Translations under genes and position numbers: made by a program
The notes under the pieces: generated by a model
The model's input: the letters and a program-made list of their open reading frames with translations, nothing else
The model's database searches: none
What the model was told of the DNA's origin: nothing
Source of the DNA: Cyclobacteriaceae bacterium YHN15
GTDB lineage: Bacteria > Bacteroidota > Bacteroidia > Cytophagales > Cyclobacteriaceae
NCBI GenBank assembly: GCA_003797895.1
Contig: RKQB01000008.1
Location: 32,797-96,796 of the forward strand
Length of the DNA: 64,000 nucleotides
Direction of reading: 5' to 3'
Part shown: piece by piece, positions 25,781 to 35,475 of the stretch
How positions within the stretch are numbered: the stretch's first letter is position 1
Layout of the letters: each line of letters begins with the position of its first letter

Positions 25781-25912
25781 ACGGGAACAACCAATTCATT
25801 ACATTGTTTTGTCTAAATTTAACTTTATATTTCAATAATTTTTTTTCCATTTTTTAGTGGATTTTTTTTCTTTTTGTTTAGATTTAAATCTTCGTTTTTA
25901 TTCTTTATTGTT

Positions 25913-27172
25913 ATGAAATACAGGTTTTTAGATCAAATCATCTTAAAAAGCATTTATATTATTTCATTATGCTTTTTTTTGATATCATGCACAGATGAGC
26001 AGACTTTGGATTTTTTGTTGCCAGTAGAGCAAGATGTCTTGACTTTTCCAAATTATGATACTGAATTGATAGAAAATCAATTTATTATTGTTTTTAATGA
26101 AAATCAGATTTCTTTCAAAATTGATTTGGATGACTACGAGGGAACTCAGGTCCAAATGAGGAAAGAAGCGGTAGATTTTTTAAGAAATCATAGGATTGAT
26201 CCAGATGGTATAGACTTTGTTTATTCAATGGCTATTACGGGATTTTGTGCCCGAATAGAGGAGGAAAGAATCAAAGAATTGATCAATGACCCAAAAGTTA
26301 AATATATAGAACAAGATAGAAAGGGAACGCTGGGCTTAGGAAATAACAAAAACAATGATAAAAAGTCGGAAGAAGAGGTGGAAAATAACCAGAGAGTTCC
26401 TTGGGGTATTCAGAGAGTGGGAGGGCCATTTGAATATAAGGGACGACACAGTGTATTTGTTGTCGATACCGGAATTGACTTAAATCATCCCGATTTGAAT
26501 ATTGACTTAAAAAAAGGTTTTGATCCTTATAATAAAAAGAAAAAAGATTGGAATCTAAACGATGAACATGGGCATGGTACCCACGTTGCTGGAACAATTG
26601 GAGCCTTGGATAATCATTTTGGTGTAGTTGGTGTAGCAGCAGGAGTTCCATTAGTTCCGGTCAAGATATTCTTCGGTCCCAGAGCTGCATATACCTATTC
26701 AGGAATGGTCGCTGGAATTGAGCATATCGGTGTCAGGGGTAAACCCGGTGATGTGGCAAATTTGAGCTTTGGAGGTTTTGACAAAAGTCAGGTTTTGGAC
26801 GATGCGGTTTTAAATGTGTCAAGTAAAAGAAGAGTTTGGATGGTAATTGCTTCAGGAAACAGCAAATTGCCGGCCCATTCATTCAGTCCGGCCAGGGTAA
26901 ATGGTCCTTACACAATTACCGTATCCGCATTCCAACAAGGTGATTTATTTGCTGGATTTTCTCATTATGGCCATCCCATAAAATATGCAGCACCAGGAGT
27001 GGGGATTCTTTCGACTTGGCCAAATAATCGATACAGGAATGAATCCGGAACATCTATGGCTGCTCCACATGTTTCAGGACTAAGGGTACTTGGAGAAATT
27101 CATACTGATGGCTTTGTGCTTAATTATCCATCTTCCAATCCCGATCCAATAGCCTTTAGAAAATCAAATTGA
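25913..27172 (+). CDS. Subtilisin-like (S8) serine protease, predicted lipoprotein
   Basis: 419 residues from the ATG at 25913; the longer frame opens with TTG at 25874 and adds 13 residues with no role. The N-terminus has a membrane segment and a lipobox ending L-I-S-C (around residue 26), so the enzyme should be lipid-anchored in the envelope. An I9-type propeptide (about 45-130) precedes the catalytic domain. The triad is Asp185 in V-V-D-T-G-I-D, His221 in G-H-G-T-H-V-A-G and Ser381 in G-T-S-M-A-A-P. Only ~35 residues follow the serine motif, so there is no T9SS tail. The histidine kinase gene starts 33 bp downstream and could share its transcript. Confidence 0.92.
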   Translation: MKYRFLDQIILKSIYIISLCFFLISCTDEQTLDFLLPVEQDVLTFPNYDTELIENQFIIVFNENQISFKIDLDDYEGTQVQMRKEAVDFLRNHRIDPDGIDFVYSMAITGFCARIEEERIKELINDPKVKYIEQDRKGTLGLGNNKNNDKKSEEEVENNQRVPWGIQRVGGPFEYKGRHSVFVVDTGIDLNHPDLNIDLKKGFDPYNKKKKDWNLNDEHGHGTHVAGTIGALDNHFGVVGVAAGVPLVPVKIFFGPRAAYTYSGMVAGIEHIGVRGKPGDVANLSFGGFDKSQVLDDAVLNVSSKRRVWMVIASGNSKLPAHSFSPARVNGPYTITVSAFQQGDLFAGFSHYGHPIKYAAPGVGILSTWPNNRYRNESGTSMAAPHVSGLRVLGEIHTDGFVLNYPSSNPDPIAFRKSN

Positions 27173-27205
27173 TTTTCTGAGATTTACTTTTCAACAATAC
27201 TAATC

Positions 27206-29182
27206 ATGAAAAGAGTATTCTTTTTTTTATTGTTCTTTTTTCTAGCGTTTGGGATTAATTATGCCCAAGCTGTTTATGAATTGGATAGCCTTAAAGCTGT
27301 TTTGCCAACGTTGGATAAAAAAGAAAAATTAAATGCACTCAATAGGATTACTTTTTTAGTAAGAGAGTTGGATATTACCCAAGCCTTTGAATATGGCAAT
27401 GAAGCTGAAAAACTGGCTTTGGCATTGAATGACAGTCTGGCTTTGGGAAGAGCAAAAGGAAATTTGGGTTGGATCTATTACAGGGCCGGAGTTTGGGAAA
27501 AGGCATTCCGCTACTCTAGAGATGCGTATTTGATTGGGTTGAAAAAAAATGACAGGACTGAACTGGCCATGTCGCTTAATAATCTGGGATCCATCTATTA
27601 TCAACAGCGCAACTATGATGAAGCGATCACAAAATTTAAAGAAGCCTATGAAATAGGACTTGAATTGGAGGATACCTATTTGATTGTTCGCAGTATTAAT
27701 AATATTGCATTGAATTTCAGCAGATCGAATGAACTTGATTCTGCCTTATTTTATGCCTACAAGGCTTTGGATTTTAATAAAAGAGCTGACACTAATTTTT
27801 TCAGAGGTTTTACATACAGGGTGATCGGGGATGTACAAATGGAAAAAAATCAAATTGACGATGCCATTTCCACATATGAATATGCTTTGTCAGTCAGCAG
27901 CCATCAAACATCCAATACATTTGAAACATCCATCAACCAAAGACTGGGAAGGGCTTATTGGATGAAGGGGGAATCATTGAAAGCCATTGAAATACTGGAA
28001 CAGGCAAAAGAAGTTGCAATAGCCAAAAATTTTCAGGACGAATTGGCCCAAATACTAAAGATTCTGGCATTGACATATGAATCACTGGATAATGTCGATC
28101 TGGCCTATCAAAACCAAAAAGCGTATAATAGGCTGATAGAAATCATTGATGTACGGGTAGATAAAGACAGGTTGGCTTTGATTTCAGGAATGTTTGAAGT
28201 TGAAAAAACTGATGCTGAAGTAAAAATGCTAAAAGCGGAAAACGAACTCCAGCAAGTCCAGGTAAACAATTTCAAAATGCTAAGTATCATGGTTACTATC
28301 GGTGCTTTGATTTTGGGATTTATATTGGTCTGGTTGTTTTCTCTTCATAAAAAATCTATTTCTACCAATGCACACCTGTTTATTCAGCAAGAAAAAGTCA
28401 ATCAGCAAAAATTGGCACTGGAAAGGCAATCCAAGGAGTTAAATCTTTCCAATAAACTGAAAGACAGAATTTTTTCCATTTTGGGACATGATTTGAAATC
28501 TCCGGTCGCTCAGTTACAAGGTGTCTTGGGTCTATTGCAGAACAAGGATCTATCCAAGGAAGAGTTTTATGAGATTTCTCATATACTCAAAAGAAATGTG
28601 GACAGTTTGTATATCGCATTGGAAAATATCCTTAGCTGGTCCAGATCCCAAATGGAAGGTTTCAAGGTACATTTGAGTCCGGTAAGTTATAAAACCATAA
28701 TCAGTCAATGTATTGAGTTTTTGGATCAGCAGGCAAAAGTCAAAGATATTACATTCAATTTGGATATACACAAGGATTTAAAAGTCTGGGTAGACCAGGA
28801 TTTGATGACCATTGTCGTACGTAATGTTATCAGTAATGCCATAAAATATTCAAGAAAGAATTCCAGAATAGATATTTCCACCAGAATTGATTCAAACTTA
28901 GTTACCTTGATGATCAGGGATTATGGTGTAGGCATGAACCAGAAGAAATTGGGAGAAGTAAGAGCAGCTAAGTTTTCTTTACTGGAATCAAGTATGGGAA
29001 CAGAAAATGAAAGAGGAACAGGGTTGGGATTGAATCTTTGCAAGGAATTTACCCATATGATGGGAGGTTTAATCGAATTTGAAAGTGAAAAAGACAAAGG
29101 GACCACGGTATCTTTGCAATTCAAAAGAGTTCAGGTTATTGCAGGCTCACTAAACGCTCTTCAACAAGCTGTTTCGGTGTAA
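27206..29182 (+). CDS. Membrane sensor histidine kinase with periplasmic TPR domain
   Basis: 658 residues. A signal peptide or first helix (1-21) leads to a TPR array (about 30-300), a short coiled coil, one membrane helix (about 358-379) and a cytoplasmic kinase. The HisKA phospho-acceptor is His428 in I-L-G-H-D-L-K-S-P. The ATPase domain has the N box N-V-I-S-N-A-I-K-Y-S, the G1 box D-Y-G-V-G-M and the G2 box G-T-G-L-G-L. There is no receiver domain and no response regulator next to it, so its partner must be elsewhere. This TPR-helix-kinase layout is frequent in Bacteroidota. Its last 47 bp overlap the end of the convergent Ca3427-like gene. Confidence 0.94.
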   Translation: MKRVFFFLLFFFLAFGINYAQAVYELDSLKAVLPTLDKKEKLNALNRITFLVRELDITQAFEYGNEAEKLALALNDSLALGRAKGNLGWIYYRAGVWEKAFRYSRDAYLIGLKKNDRTELAMSLNNLGSIYYQQRNYDEAITKFKEAYEIGLELEDTYLIVRSINNIALNFSRSNELDSALFYAYKALDFNKRADTNFFRGFTYRVIGDVQMEKNQIDDAISTYEYALSVSSHQTSNTFETSINQRLGRAYWMKGESLKAIEILEQAKEVAIAKNFQDELAQILKILALTYESLDNVDLAYQNQKAYNRLIEIIDVRVDKDRLALISGMFEVEKTDAEVKMLKAENELQQVQVNNFKMLSIMVTIGALILGFILVWLFSLHKKSISTNAHLFIQQEKVNQQKLALERQSKELNLSNKLKDRIFSILGHDLKSPVAQLQGVLGLLQNKDLSKEEFYEISHILKRNVDSLYIALENILSWSRSQMEGFKVHLSPVSYKTIISQCIEFLDQQAKVKDITFNLDIHKDLKVWVDQDLMTIVVRNVISNAIKYSRKNSRIDISTRIDSNLVTLMIRDYGVGMNQKKLGEVRAAKFSLLESSMGTENERGTGLGLNLCKEFTHMMGGLIEFESEKDKGTTVSLQFKRVQVIAGSLNALQQAVSV

Positions 29183-30011
29183 CTTCTGATTTATGGGGTA
29201 ATAATCCCAATTGATGAAGAATTGCTATAGTATTTTCAAGTATTTCATAATTGATTTTGGCATCAGTACACCACTCTGTCTGCTTCCGCCAAGCTTTAAT
29301 ATCTTCCACTTGAATTCCATATTTTTTTCCAATGATTTCACATAGATCATCCCTCTTCATCAGCGCTTCTGATTTGAGATAAACCAGATCTCTGAGCTTT
29401 TTTACAAGGTCAGGTTTTCGGTTCAGTATTTTATCGGAAGCTACTATAACAAAACATGGCCAGGGTGTAGGTATTTCCCCAATTCTTTTAAATAGTCCTT
29501 GGTCAACCAGAGGTTTGGTAGTGAATTTTTCCCAAAGAAATATTCTTGGGTCCGGACTTTCAAATGCCAATTTAGCGCCTTCTAAATCACCGATTACCTC
29601 AAACTTCAACTTTGTACTATCCCATCCCTCTCTTTCTGCAAGTAAAAAAGCCATCAGATGGGAACCGGATCCGAATCTGCTTATTAAGAATGGAGAATTT
29701 TTAACCTCATCTATTGTTTCTTCAACGGTTTTTGAAGAAATATGTATGCCCCATATTAATCGGCTTTTAACATGCCATCCTATAATTCGGGCAGGATTTC
29801 CCTCTGCTTTATCCTTAATGAAGCTTTCCGTAAGAATTATGGCGATATCCACATTTCCTTCCCGAATGTCTTTATTCATTGCCCCTGATCCTTTAGGCTC
29901 ATTCCTCCATTCCAGTAAAATTCCTTCATCCAAAAATGGTTGGGAATTTACCACTTCTATCCAGGGAAAATTAAAATGTTCCGGTACTCCAACTATTCTT
30001 AATTTCTCCAT
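29136..30011 (-). CDS. Ca3427-like periplasmic-binding-protein-fold protein (cytoplasmic)
   Basis: 291 residues beginning M-E-K-L-R-I-V-G-V-P-E-H-F-N. The sequence resembles the type 2 periplasmic binding fold of the Ca3427 group (motifs G-S-G-A-M-N-K-D near 43, D-I-A-I-I-L-T-E near 57 and L-I-W-G-I-H near 89). There is no signal peptide and no lipobox, so it should stay in the cytoplasm, unlike ABC transporter binding proteins, and no ABC genes are nearby. The ligand is unknown. It lies 69 bp downstream of the MFS sugar transporter gene on the same strand and may be part of the GH31-MFS transcript. Its 3' end overlaps the histidine kinase gene by 47 bp. Confidence 0.75.
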   Translation of the reverse strand: MEKLRIVGVPEHFNFPWIEVVNSQPFLDEGILLEWRNEPKGSGAMNKDIREGNVDIAIILTESFIKDKAEGNPARIIGWHVKSRLIWGIHISSKTVEETIDEVKNSPFLISRFGSGSHLMAFLLAEREGWDSTKLKFEVIGDLEGAKLAFESPDPRIFLWEKFTTKPLVDQGLFKRIGEIPTPWPCFVIVASDKILNRKPDLVKKLRDLVYLKSEALMKRDDLCEIIGKKYGIQVEDIKAWRKQTEWCTDAKINYEILENTIAILHQLGLLPHKSEVTPKQLVEERLVSLQ

Positions 30012-30080
30012 TATTGTTGATTCATTGAATAGAAAACCGTTTGGTTTGCATCTCTTTCCTCTTTTCGCTTTTTTGAATTA

Positions 30081-31415
30081 TCAACTGTCATGCGTTGCAT
30101 TCCTGTTTGTTATCATTAAGTTGGAGAAGCCCGCAATAATTAAAGAGGTGCCTGCAAGAACCATAGTAAAAATCACCTCTTCCCCAAAAAGAAATTTATA
30201 CATGAAATTTATCCCACCCACTGCCGCAACTATTTGGGGAATTACAATGAACATATTGAAAATACCCATATATACGCCCATTTGTTTTGGATTGACAGTA
30301 CTGGAAAGCATGGCATAGGGCATGGACAGAATACTGGCCCAGGCTATACCGACCAAAGCAAAGCATATATGAAGCATCCATGGCTCAGATATAAAATAGA
30401 TCAAAATAAACCCAACTCCACCTGCTATCAAACTCAGCATATGGACCATTTTTCTGTTTATTTTGACCTTGCTGGTAATAAAAGCCAGAATCAATGCGAA
30501 AAACATGGATACCAGACCATAGGTGCCCAGGTAATTTCCTACACTGTCCGCAGCATTGTTATAGGCCAAGGAACTTGTATCTGTTGCCTTAAAAACATGT
30601 TCTGTAATAGCAGGAGTAGCAAAACTCCACATAGTGAAAAATGCGAACCAGGAAAAAAACTGGACGACTCCAAGTTTCTTCATTACCTCAGGCATTCCCG
30701 CAATATTTCTGAAAATTTCCTTTATGCCGTTTAAAAAACCCCTGCTTTCCTCTCTTTCCTTATTGAAGGCGTCAATGTCATCAGGTGGATATTCATTGGT
30801 GGTAAGGATGGTATATAATATGGATGAAAAAAGAACAACTGCTCCTACAGCAAAGGCAAATTTGACAGAATCAGGCACAACTCCCGGAGCAGCAGTATTC
30901 GGAACGCCAATTTGGGTCATAAACCAAGGTAGATTACTGGCAATCCATGTACCGATTCCAATAATCAGGGTTTGGACCACAAAGCCATATGAACGCTGAC
31001 TGTCGGGAAGTTTATCTGCTACAAGCGCCCTGAACGGCTCCATGCTGATATTGATGGAAGCATCCAAAATCCAAAGAGATCCTGCAGCCATCCATAAAGC
31101 ACTCGAATATGGGGCAAAAAAAAGAGCAATGGTACTTAATATAGCTCCTATTAAGAAGAATGGCCTCCTTCTTCCAAATTTCGAATGCCATGTCCTATCG
31201 CTTAGATACCCTACAATAGGCTGTATGATCAGACCGGTTAATGGGGCCGCTATCCATAATAAGGGTATAGCATCCTTGTCTGCTCCCAAAGTCTGAAAGA
31301 TTCTCGACATAAATCCACCTTGAAGGGCAAAGCCGAATTGTATTCCCAAAAATCCGAAACTCATATTCCAGATTTGCCAAAAACTGAGTCTTGGTTTATT
31401 AATTTCTTTTTGCAT
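30081..31415 (-). CDS. MFS sugar transporter (SLC45/maltose-type)
   Basis: 444 residues with about 12 hydrophobic helices. The N-terminus W-N-M-S-F-G-F-L-G-I-Q and the loop motif G-Y-L-S-D-R-T with G-R-R-R-P-F after helix 3 match the SLC45 / glycoside-cation symporter branch that imports maltose or other disaccharides. The gene follows the GH31 alpha-glucosidase by 29 bp in the same operon, with a LacI regulator upstream, which supports maltose or maltodextrin as substrate by inference. Confidence 0.9.
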   Translation of the reverse strand: MQKEINKPRLSFWQIWNMSFGFLGIQFGFALQGGFMSRIFQTLGADKDAIPLLWIAAPLTGLIIQPIVGYLSDRTWHSKFGRRRPFFLIGAILSTIALFFAPYSSALWMAAGSLWILDASINISMEPFRALVADKLPDSQRSYGFVVQTLIIGIGTWIASNLPWFMTQIGVPNTAAPGVVPDSVKFAFAVGAVVLFSSILYTILTTNEYPPDDIDAFNKEREESRGFLNGIKEIFRNIAGMPEVMKKLGVVQFFSWFAFFTMWSFATPAITEHVFKATDTSSLAYNNAADSVGNYLGTYGLVSMFFALILAFITSKVKINRKMVHMLSLIAGGVGFILIYFISEPWMLHICFALVGIAWASILSMPYAMLSSTVNPKQMGVYMGIFNMFIVIPQIVAAVGGINFMYKFLFGEEVIFTMVLAGTSLIIAGFSNLMITNRNATHDS

Positions 31416-31444
31416 TATTTTGGGTTGAGGGTATTTTTAGCTAT

Positions 31445-33871
31445 TTAGTCCAATTCAACTTTAAAATGTTCCCTATAATGATCAAATATTACAAATTGAA
31501 TATTTTTTGATTCCAAATATGGGTGAACGTTGTCAGGCAAAGGATCAAAATCAGTAAGCTTTTCCACAAATGCTATATGCTCTTTCTGAATTGTGAATTC
31601 CTTTCCATTGACTCTTATAGCTTTGTTTTTTATTCCATGAACATATAATTTAATCCTGAAAAATTTACTTTCGAAATTTCCCTCTGCCGGTAAAAATTCA
31701 AGTTGTTGATTTTCTCCATCCCATTTGATTTCACGTTTTAGGAACTGCCCATTTTTATAATCTAAGCTATTTCCATCATCTTCATAATGAATGTATGAGG
31801 AATTATTCTTTCCAAAATATAGGTGTAATCTCAAAATGCCATCATGATTCTCCTCTGTATGGGTGATATCAGATTGCATGGCAATCAGGGAGCCGGCTTT
31901 GACATAAACAGGGAGATAATTTATAGGGCAATCCTGATAAATAACCTGGCTTCCTTGATGAAATTTACTAGTGTATAGGTAATACCAGTCACCTTTTGGA
32001 AGATAAACTTTCATGATTTCCTTTGTACTTTCTATAGGAGCAATCAGAAAGGAATCACAGAATAAATACTGGTTTTGGAATGCAGGTTTATAAATGGTTT
32101 TGTCGTGGGAATAGTCTATGGCCAGGCTTTTTGCTATAGGCAGACCAGATTGAGTACTTGTATAAAAATTTGCATAAATGGTAGGCAGTAACCTGTATCT
32201 CAGTCTCATATAATTTCTGGATACCTCCTCAACTTCCTCCCCAAAAGCCCAGGGTTCTGCATCATTACTATTGATCATGGAGTGCGCCCTGAAGAGCGGA
32301 GAAAAAGCAGCAATACTCATCCATCTGGCAAATAGACTTTTACTTGCCTCACCTGCAAAGCCACCTATATCATAACCAGAGAAGGAAACTCCGCTCAGAC
32401 CTAGACTGTTGACCAGTCTGATCCCGGCAAGCATATGTTCCTCACTGGAAACATTGTCTCCTGTCCATGCTGCTGCATACCTTTGTATTCCAGAAAAGCC
32501 TGATCTGGTCAATATAAATGGTCTTTCTTTGGGATTCTGCATGAGACTTCCTTCCATGGCACTTCTTGCCATTTGAAAGCCATAAACATTTCGGGCCCGC
32601 CTGTGACTTACTTCCTCACCTTCATAATGGAAATTGATCAGGTTGGGTGTAAACTGCCCCCATGAGGCGGGCTCATTCATGTCGGTCCAATAACCATTTA
32701 CTCCCACATCCTTATAAAATGACATTTTCTCTCCCCACCAGGCTCTGGTCTCAGGATTGGTGAAATCAGGAAAAGCACACCAACCGGGCCATACCTGCCC
32801 TTCATATATTTCTCCATCAGGGTAAGTAACAAACAAATCTTTTTCTTTTCCCTCGTCATAGGGTTTATAACCTTCATCTGTTTTTATTCCCGGATCCATG
32901 ATGACCACCACCTTAAATCCCTTCTCTTTCAACCTTTCGATCATGGCTTTGGGATTTTTGAATTTTTCTTCATCGAAAGTAAATACCTTGTATTTTTCCA
33001 TATGATGAATATCCAGATAAATGACATCAGCTGGCATTCTCTTATCCCTAAAGGTATTGGCCAGGGTAATTACTTCAGAATCTGGATAATAAGAGTATCT
33101 GCATTGTTGGAAACCCAGAGACCACATAGGAGGCATCTCCATTTTTCCAGTCAATTCCGTATAGGCCCTAATAATTTGTCCTACAGTATCATCATGGAAA
33201 AAATAATAATCCATATCCCCATCTTCCGCTGAATAATAAATGAACCTATTGGTAGATGCTCCAAAATTAAAAACTGTTTTATGGGTATTATCAAAGAAAA
33301 TCCCATAGGATAATTGATTATGTATCCCTATATAAAAGGGAATGGACATGTAAAGGGGATCATCATTTACACCATAAGCAAAATAATCGGTATTCCAATT
33401 GGTGTAAGCATGGCCTGCCCTGTTAAGATTCCCTGTTTTTTCTCCCAAACCTATGAACTTTTCATCTTCCTGAACTTTTTTGTAATTACTAACTTCAGTT
33501 CCTAACCAGGATACTGCAAAAGAGGGGTCATCCTGATTGATTATTTCACCTTCTGTAGTCATGAAAGTAAGGCAAAATGGTTTTAAGGTAACTTTTAATT
33601 GAACTTTTGAGGTAGTTATAACCAGGTCATCTTTATTTTCAATTAAATCGAATTTAATACCTTTCGGCTGAGAGATGACTGAATAGGGGTTGGGGGTAAA
33701 ACTTTCTTCACGTCCTACTTGGATTCTGATTACAGATTGGTCATAAACTGTAATGGTGAAATATGCAGTTTCAGTTTTCCCACTGATACCATAAAGACTT
33801 TTTTCCCAAAATGTCACGTTACCTACAGTTATATTTCGGTTTCTTTTTGTCTTTTTTGAAATAAGGGTCAT
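31445..33871 (-). CDS. GH31 alpha-glucosidase
   Basis: 808 residues from the ATG at 33871; the frame can be extended to a TTG at 33910, but the ATG version starts M-T-L-I-S-K-K without extra residues. The catalytic (beta/alpha)8 domain carries the GH31 signature G-Y-W-T-D-M-N-E, where Asp397 is the expected nucleophile, and a downstream T-G-D-N motif whose Asp is the likely acid/base. The N-terminal beta-domain and C-terminal beta-sandwiches complete the family layout. There is no signal peptide, so it probably hydrolyses imported maltodextrin in the cytoplasm. It is the first gene of an operon with the MFS transporter, and a CG-centred candidate operator lies ~170 bp upstream of its ATG. Confidence 0.95.
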   Translation of the reverse strand: MTLISKKTKRNRNITVGNVTFWEKSLYGISGKTETAYFTITVYDQSVIRIQVGREESFTPNPYSVISQPKGIKFDLIENKDDLVITTSKVQLKVTLKPFCLTFMTTEGEIINQDDPSFAVSWLGTEVSNYKKVQEDEKFIGLGEKTGNLNRAGHAYTNWNTDYFAYGVNDDPLYMSIPFYIGIHNQLSYGIFFDNTHKTVFNFGASTNRFIYYSAEDGDMDYYFFHDDTVGQIIRAYTELTGKMEMPPMWSLGFQQCRYSYYPDSEVITLANTFRDKRMPADVIYLDIHHMEKYKVFTFDEEKFKNPKAMIERLKEKGFKVVVIMDPGIKTDEGYKPYDEGKEKDLFVTYPDGEIYEGQVWPGWCAFPDFTNPETRAWWGEKMSFYKDVGVNGYWTDMNEPASWGQFTPNLINFHYEGEEVSHRRARNVYGFQMARSAMEGSLMQNPKERPFILTRSGFSGIQRYAAAWTGDNVSSEEHMLAGIRLVNSLGLSGVSFSGYDIGGFAGEASKSLFARWMSIAAFSPLFRAHSMINSNDAEPWAFGEEVEEVSRNYMRLRYRLLPTIYANFYTSTQSGLPIAKSLAIDYSHDKTIYKPAFQNQYLFCDSFLIAPIESTKEIMKVYLPKGDWYYLYTSKFHQGSQVIYQDCPINYLPVYVKAGSLIAMQSDITHTEENHDGILRLHLYFGKNNSSYIHYEDDGNSLDYKNGQFLKREIKWDGENQQLEFLPAEGNFESKFFRIKLYVHGIKNKAIRVNGKEFTIQKEHIAFVEKLTDFDPLPDNVHPYLESKNIQFVIFDHYREHFKVELD

Positions 33872-34036
33872 CGGATAAATGTTGGATAAATGAAAATTTT
33901 GAAAGGTCAAAAGACTGTTGGCTAGCTAATTTATAAAGTAAAATCAAAGGAAAAAATGATTGTGCTTCCATTAGGGAAAGCACTAATCTGTTTCTTTACC
34001 GGTTTTTGTTCCAAATGTTAAAATTTTGAGCATATT

Positions 34037-34050
34037 CAATCGTTTGCATA
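34037..34050 (-). promoter_or_regulatory. Candidate LacI-type operator upstream of the GH31 operon
   Basis: CAATCGTTTG (34037-34046) is a near-perfect CG-centred palindrome and includes CGTTTGCAT (34041-34049), a nonamer that recurs at 35281-35289 in front of the SusE-like gene. Such CG-centred palindromes are the usual targets of LacI-family regulators, and one is encoded next door. A GTGCTT-C-C / G-G-AAAGCAC inverted repeat (33962-33983) also lies in this 218-bp leader. Confidence 0.5.
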
Positions 34051-34089
34051 GAAAAAATAAAAAAAACATAAAAAACCAATAAAAATTCA

Positions 34090-35127
34090 TCAAATCCTTA
34101 CGGATGATTTTCTAATCAGCAATTCAGTATCCAAAACAACATTTTCAAAACGGGGAGGAATATTTTTATCTTTTTTGCCATCAATCATTTCCAGCAATAA
34201 TTCTGCTGCTTTTTCACCGATCTTGGTTCCTGGTTGGGAAACTGTGGAAAGCGGGGGATCAATCATGGAAGAAAATTGCCAATTGGAATAACCCACAACA
34301 CCAACATCACCAGGTATCTGTAGTCCTAATGATTTGATCGCCATCATGGCCCCGGCTGCTACAATATCATGATGGGCAAATAGGGCGTCAGGCCGATTTC
34401 CTGGATTACCAAATAGTGCTAAAGCAACTTCATAACTTTCCTTTTCCGTACCACTTGGACACTCAAAGATCAAGCTTTCATCAACTCGAATACCTGAATC
34501 TTTCAAGGCTGCCATATATCCTGCTTTTCTTTTTTTGCTGATGGCAAGGTTTTTAGGTCCCGCCAAATGGGCAATTTTTTTGTAGCCTTGTTCAACCAAA
34601 TGTTTAACTGCTTGGTAGGCACCATTATAATCGTCAACAGTGACATTTACTGAATTCTCAATTTCAGGTAACCTATCAAAAAAGACAATTGGGAAGTCCA
34701 TTGACATTAATTTGGTGAAATGTCCAAAATCAGTTGTCTCTTTGGAATAACTTACCAAAAGGCCATCTATTTGGTTGGATAACATAGTTTCGATACTGCT
34801 TTTTTCTCTTGCCAACTTCTCATTTGTCTGGCAAAGGATAACATTATAGCCATTGGCAGATGCCACCTCCTCAACACCGCTGATCACGGTGGAAAAGAAA
34901 AAATGAACAACTTCAGGAATGATGACCCCAATGGTAAATGATTTGCTCTTTCTTAAACTTAAAGCCACTGCATTTGGTCGATAATTTAATTTTTCAGCAA
35001 GTTCTTTTACCCTTTTTTTTGTTTCGTTACTTATTCCGGGATAATCCTTAAGTGCCCTTGAAACTGTGGAAGAAGACACATTTAACTCTCTTGCAATGTC
35101 CTTTATTGTGGCTTGGCCTAGCTTCAT
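34090..35127 (-). CDS. LacI/GalR-family transcriptional regulator
   Basis: 345 residues, typical length. The N-terminal helix-turn-helix reads T-I-K-D-I-A-R-E-L-N-V-S-S-S-T-V-S-R-A-L (residues 7-26), with the hinge-helix motif Y-R-P-N-A-V-A near 51. The rest is a periplasmic-binding-like effector domain (Peripla_BP_3 type, G-V-I-I-P-E-V near 68). Placed between the GH31-MFS operon (same strand) and the divergent SusE-amylase genes, it probably controls both; repressor versus activator cannot be read from the sequence. CG-centred sites upstream of both units are candidate operators. Confidence 0.95.
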   Translation of the reverse strand: MKLGQATIKDIARELNVSSSTVSRALKDYPGISNETKKRVKELAEKLNYRPNAVALSLRKSKSFTIGVIIPEVVHFFFSTVISGVEEVASANGYNVILCQTNEKLAREKSSIETMLSNQIDGLLVSYSKETTDFGHFTKLMSMDFPIVFFDRLPEIENSVNVTVDDYNGAYQAVKHLVEQGYKKIAHLAGPKNLAISKKRKAGYMAALKDSGIRVDESLIFECPSGTEKESYEVALALFGNPGNRPDALFAHHDIVAAGAMMAIKSLGLQIPGDVGVVGYSNWQFSSMIDPPLSTVSQPGTKIGEKAAELLLEMIDGKKDKNIPPRFENVVLDTELLIRKSSVRI

Positions 35128-35475
35128 AAAAATTATATTTTTCTAAGATTCTAAAATTTAAGGATTTTGATTCATTATTTAATACCTACAACAAAAAAAT
35201 TAATGAATTGCTACCCAGATTTAAGATTTTGGTCAGAAATAAGTATAAAAATTTCAATATGTGGAAAACGTTTGCGGTGACGTTTGCATTAAATTTTTTT
35301 TAGTTTTCATTCCATTACAACTTGTATTTTAATTTTAACTCATTTAATTTTTGAATGTGGGTATTGAAACGATATTCATTTAATTATTAAATATTGATGG
35401 TTAAATAGTATTTTATTTATTTCCCATATAAATATTTAATAATAAATAGTACAATAAATTCCAAACCGATAAAAT
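35128..35475. other. Divergent regulatory region between lacI-type gene and SusE-like gene
   Basis: 348 bp, very AT-rich, with no coding potential. The only GC-containing patch is the double CGTTTGC site at 35264-35289. Promoters for both directions must lie here but I cannot place them exactly. Confidence 0.7.
35264..35289 (+). promoter_or_regulatory. Tandem candidate operators (CGTTTGC twice, 12-bp spacing)
   Basis: AAAACGTTTGC (35265-35275) and GACGTTTGCAT (35279-35289) carry CGTTTGC in direct repeat with starts at 35269 and 35281. The first includes the palindrome AAACGTTT. The second shares CGTTTGCAT with the site in front of the GH31 operon. The site lies ~190 bp before the SusE-like start and ~140 bp before the regulator's own start, so autoregulation is possible. 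Confidence 0.55.
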
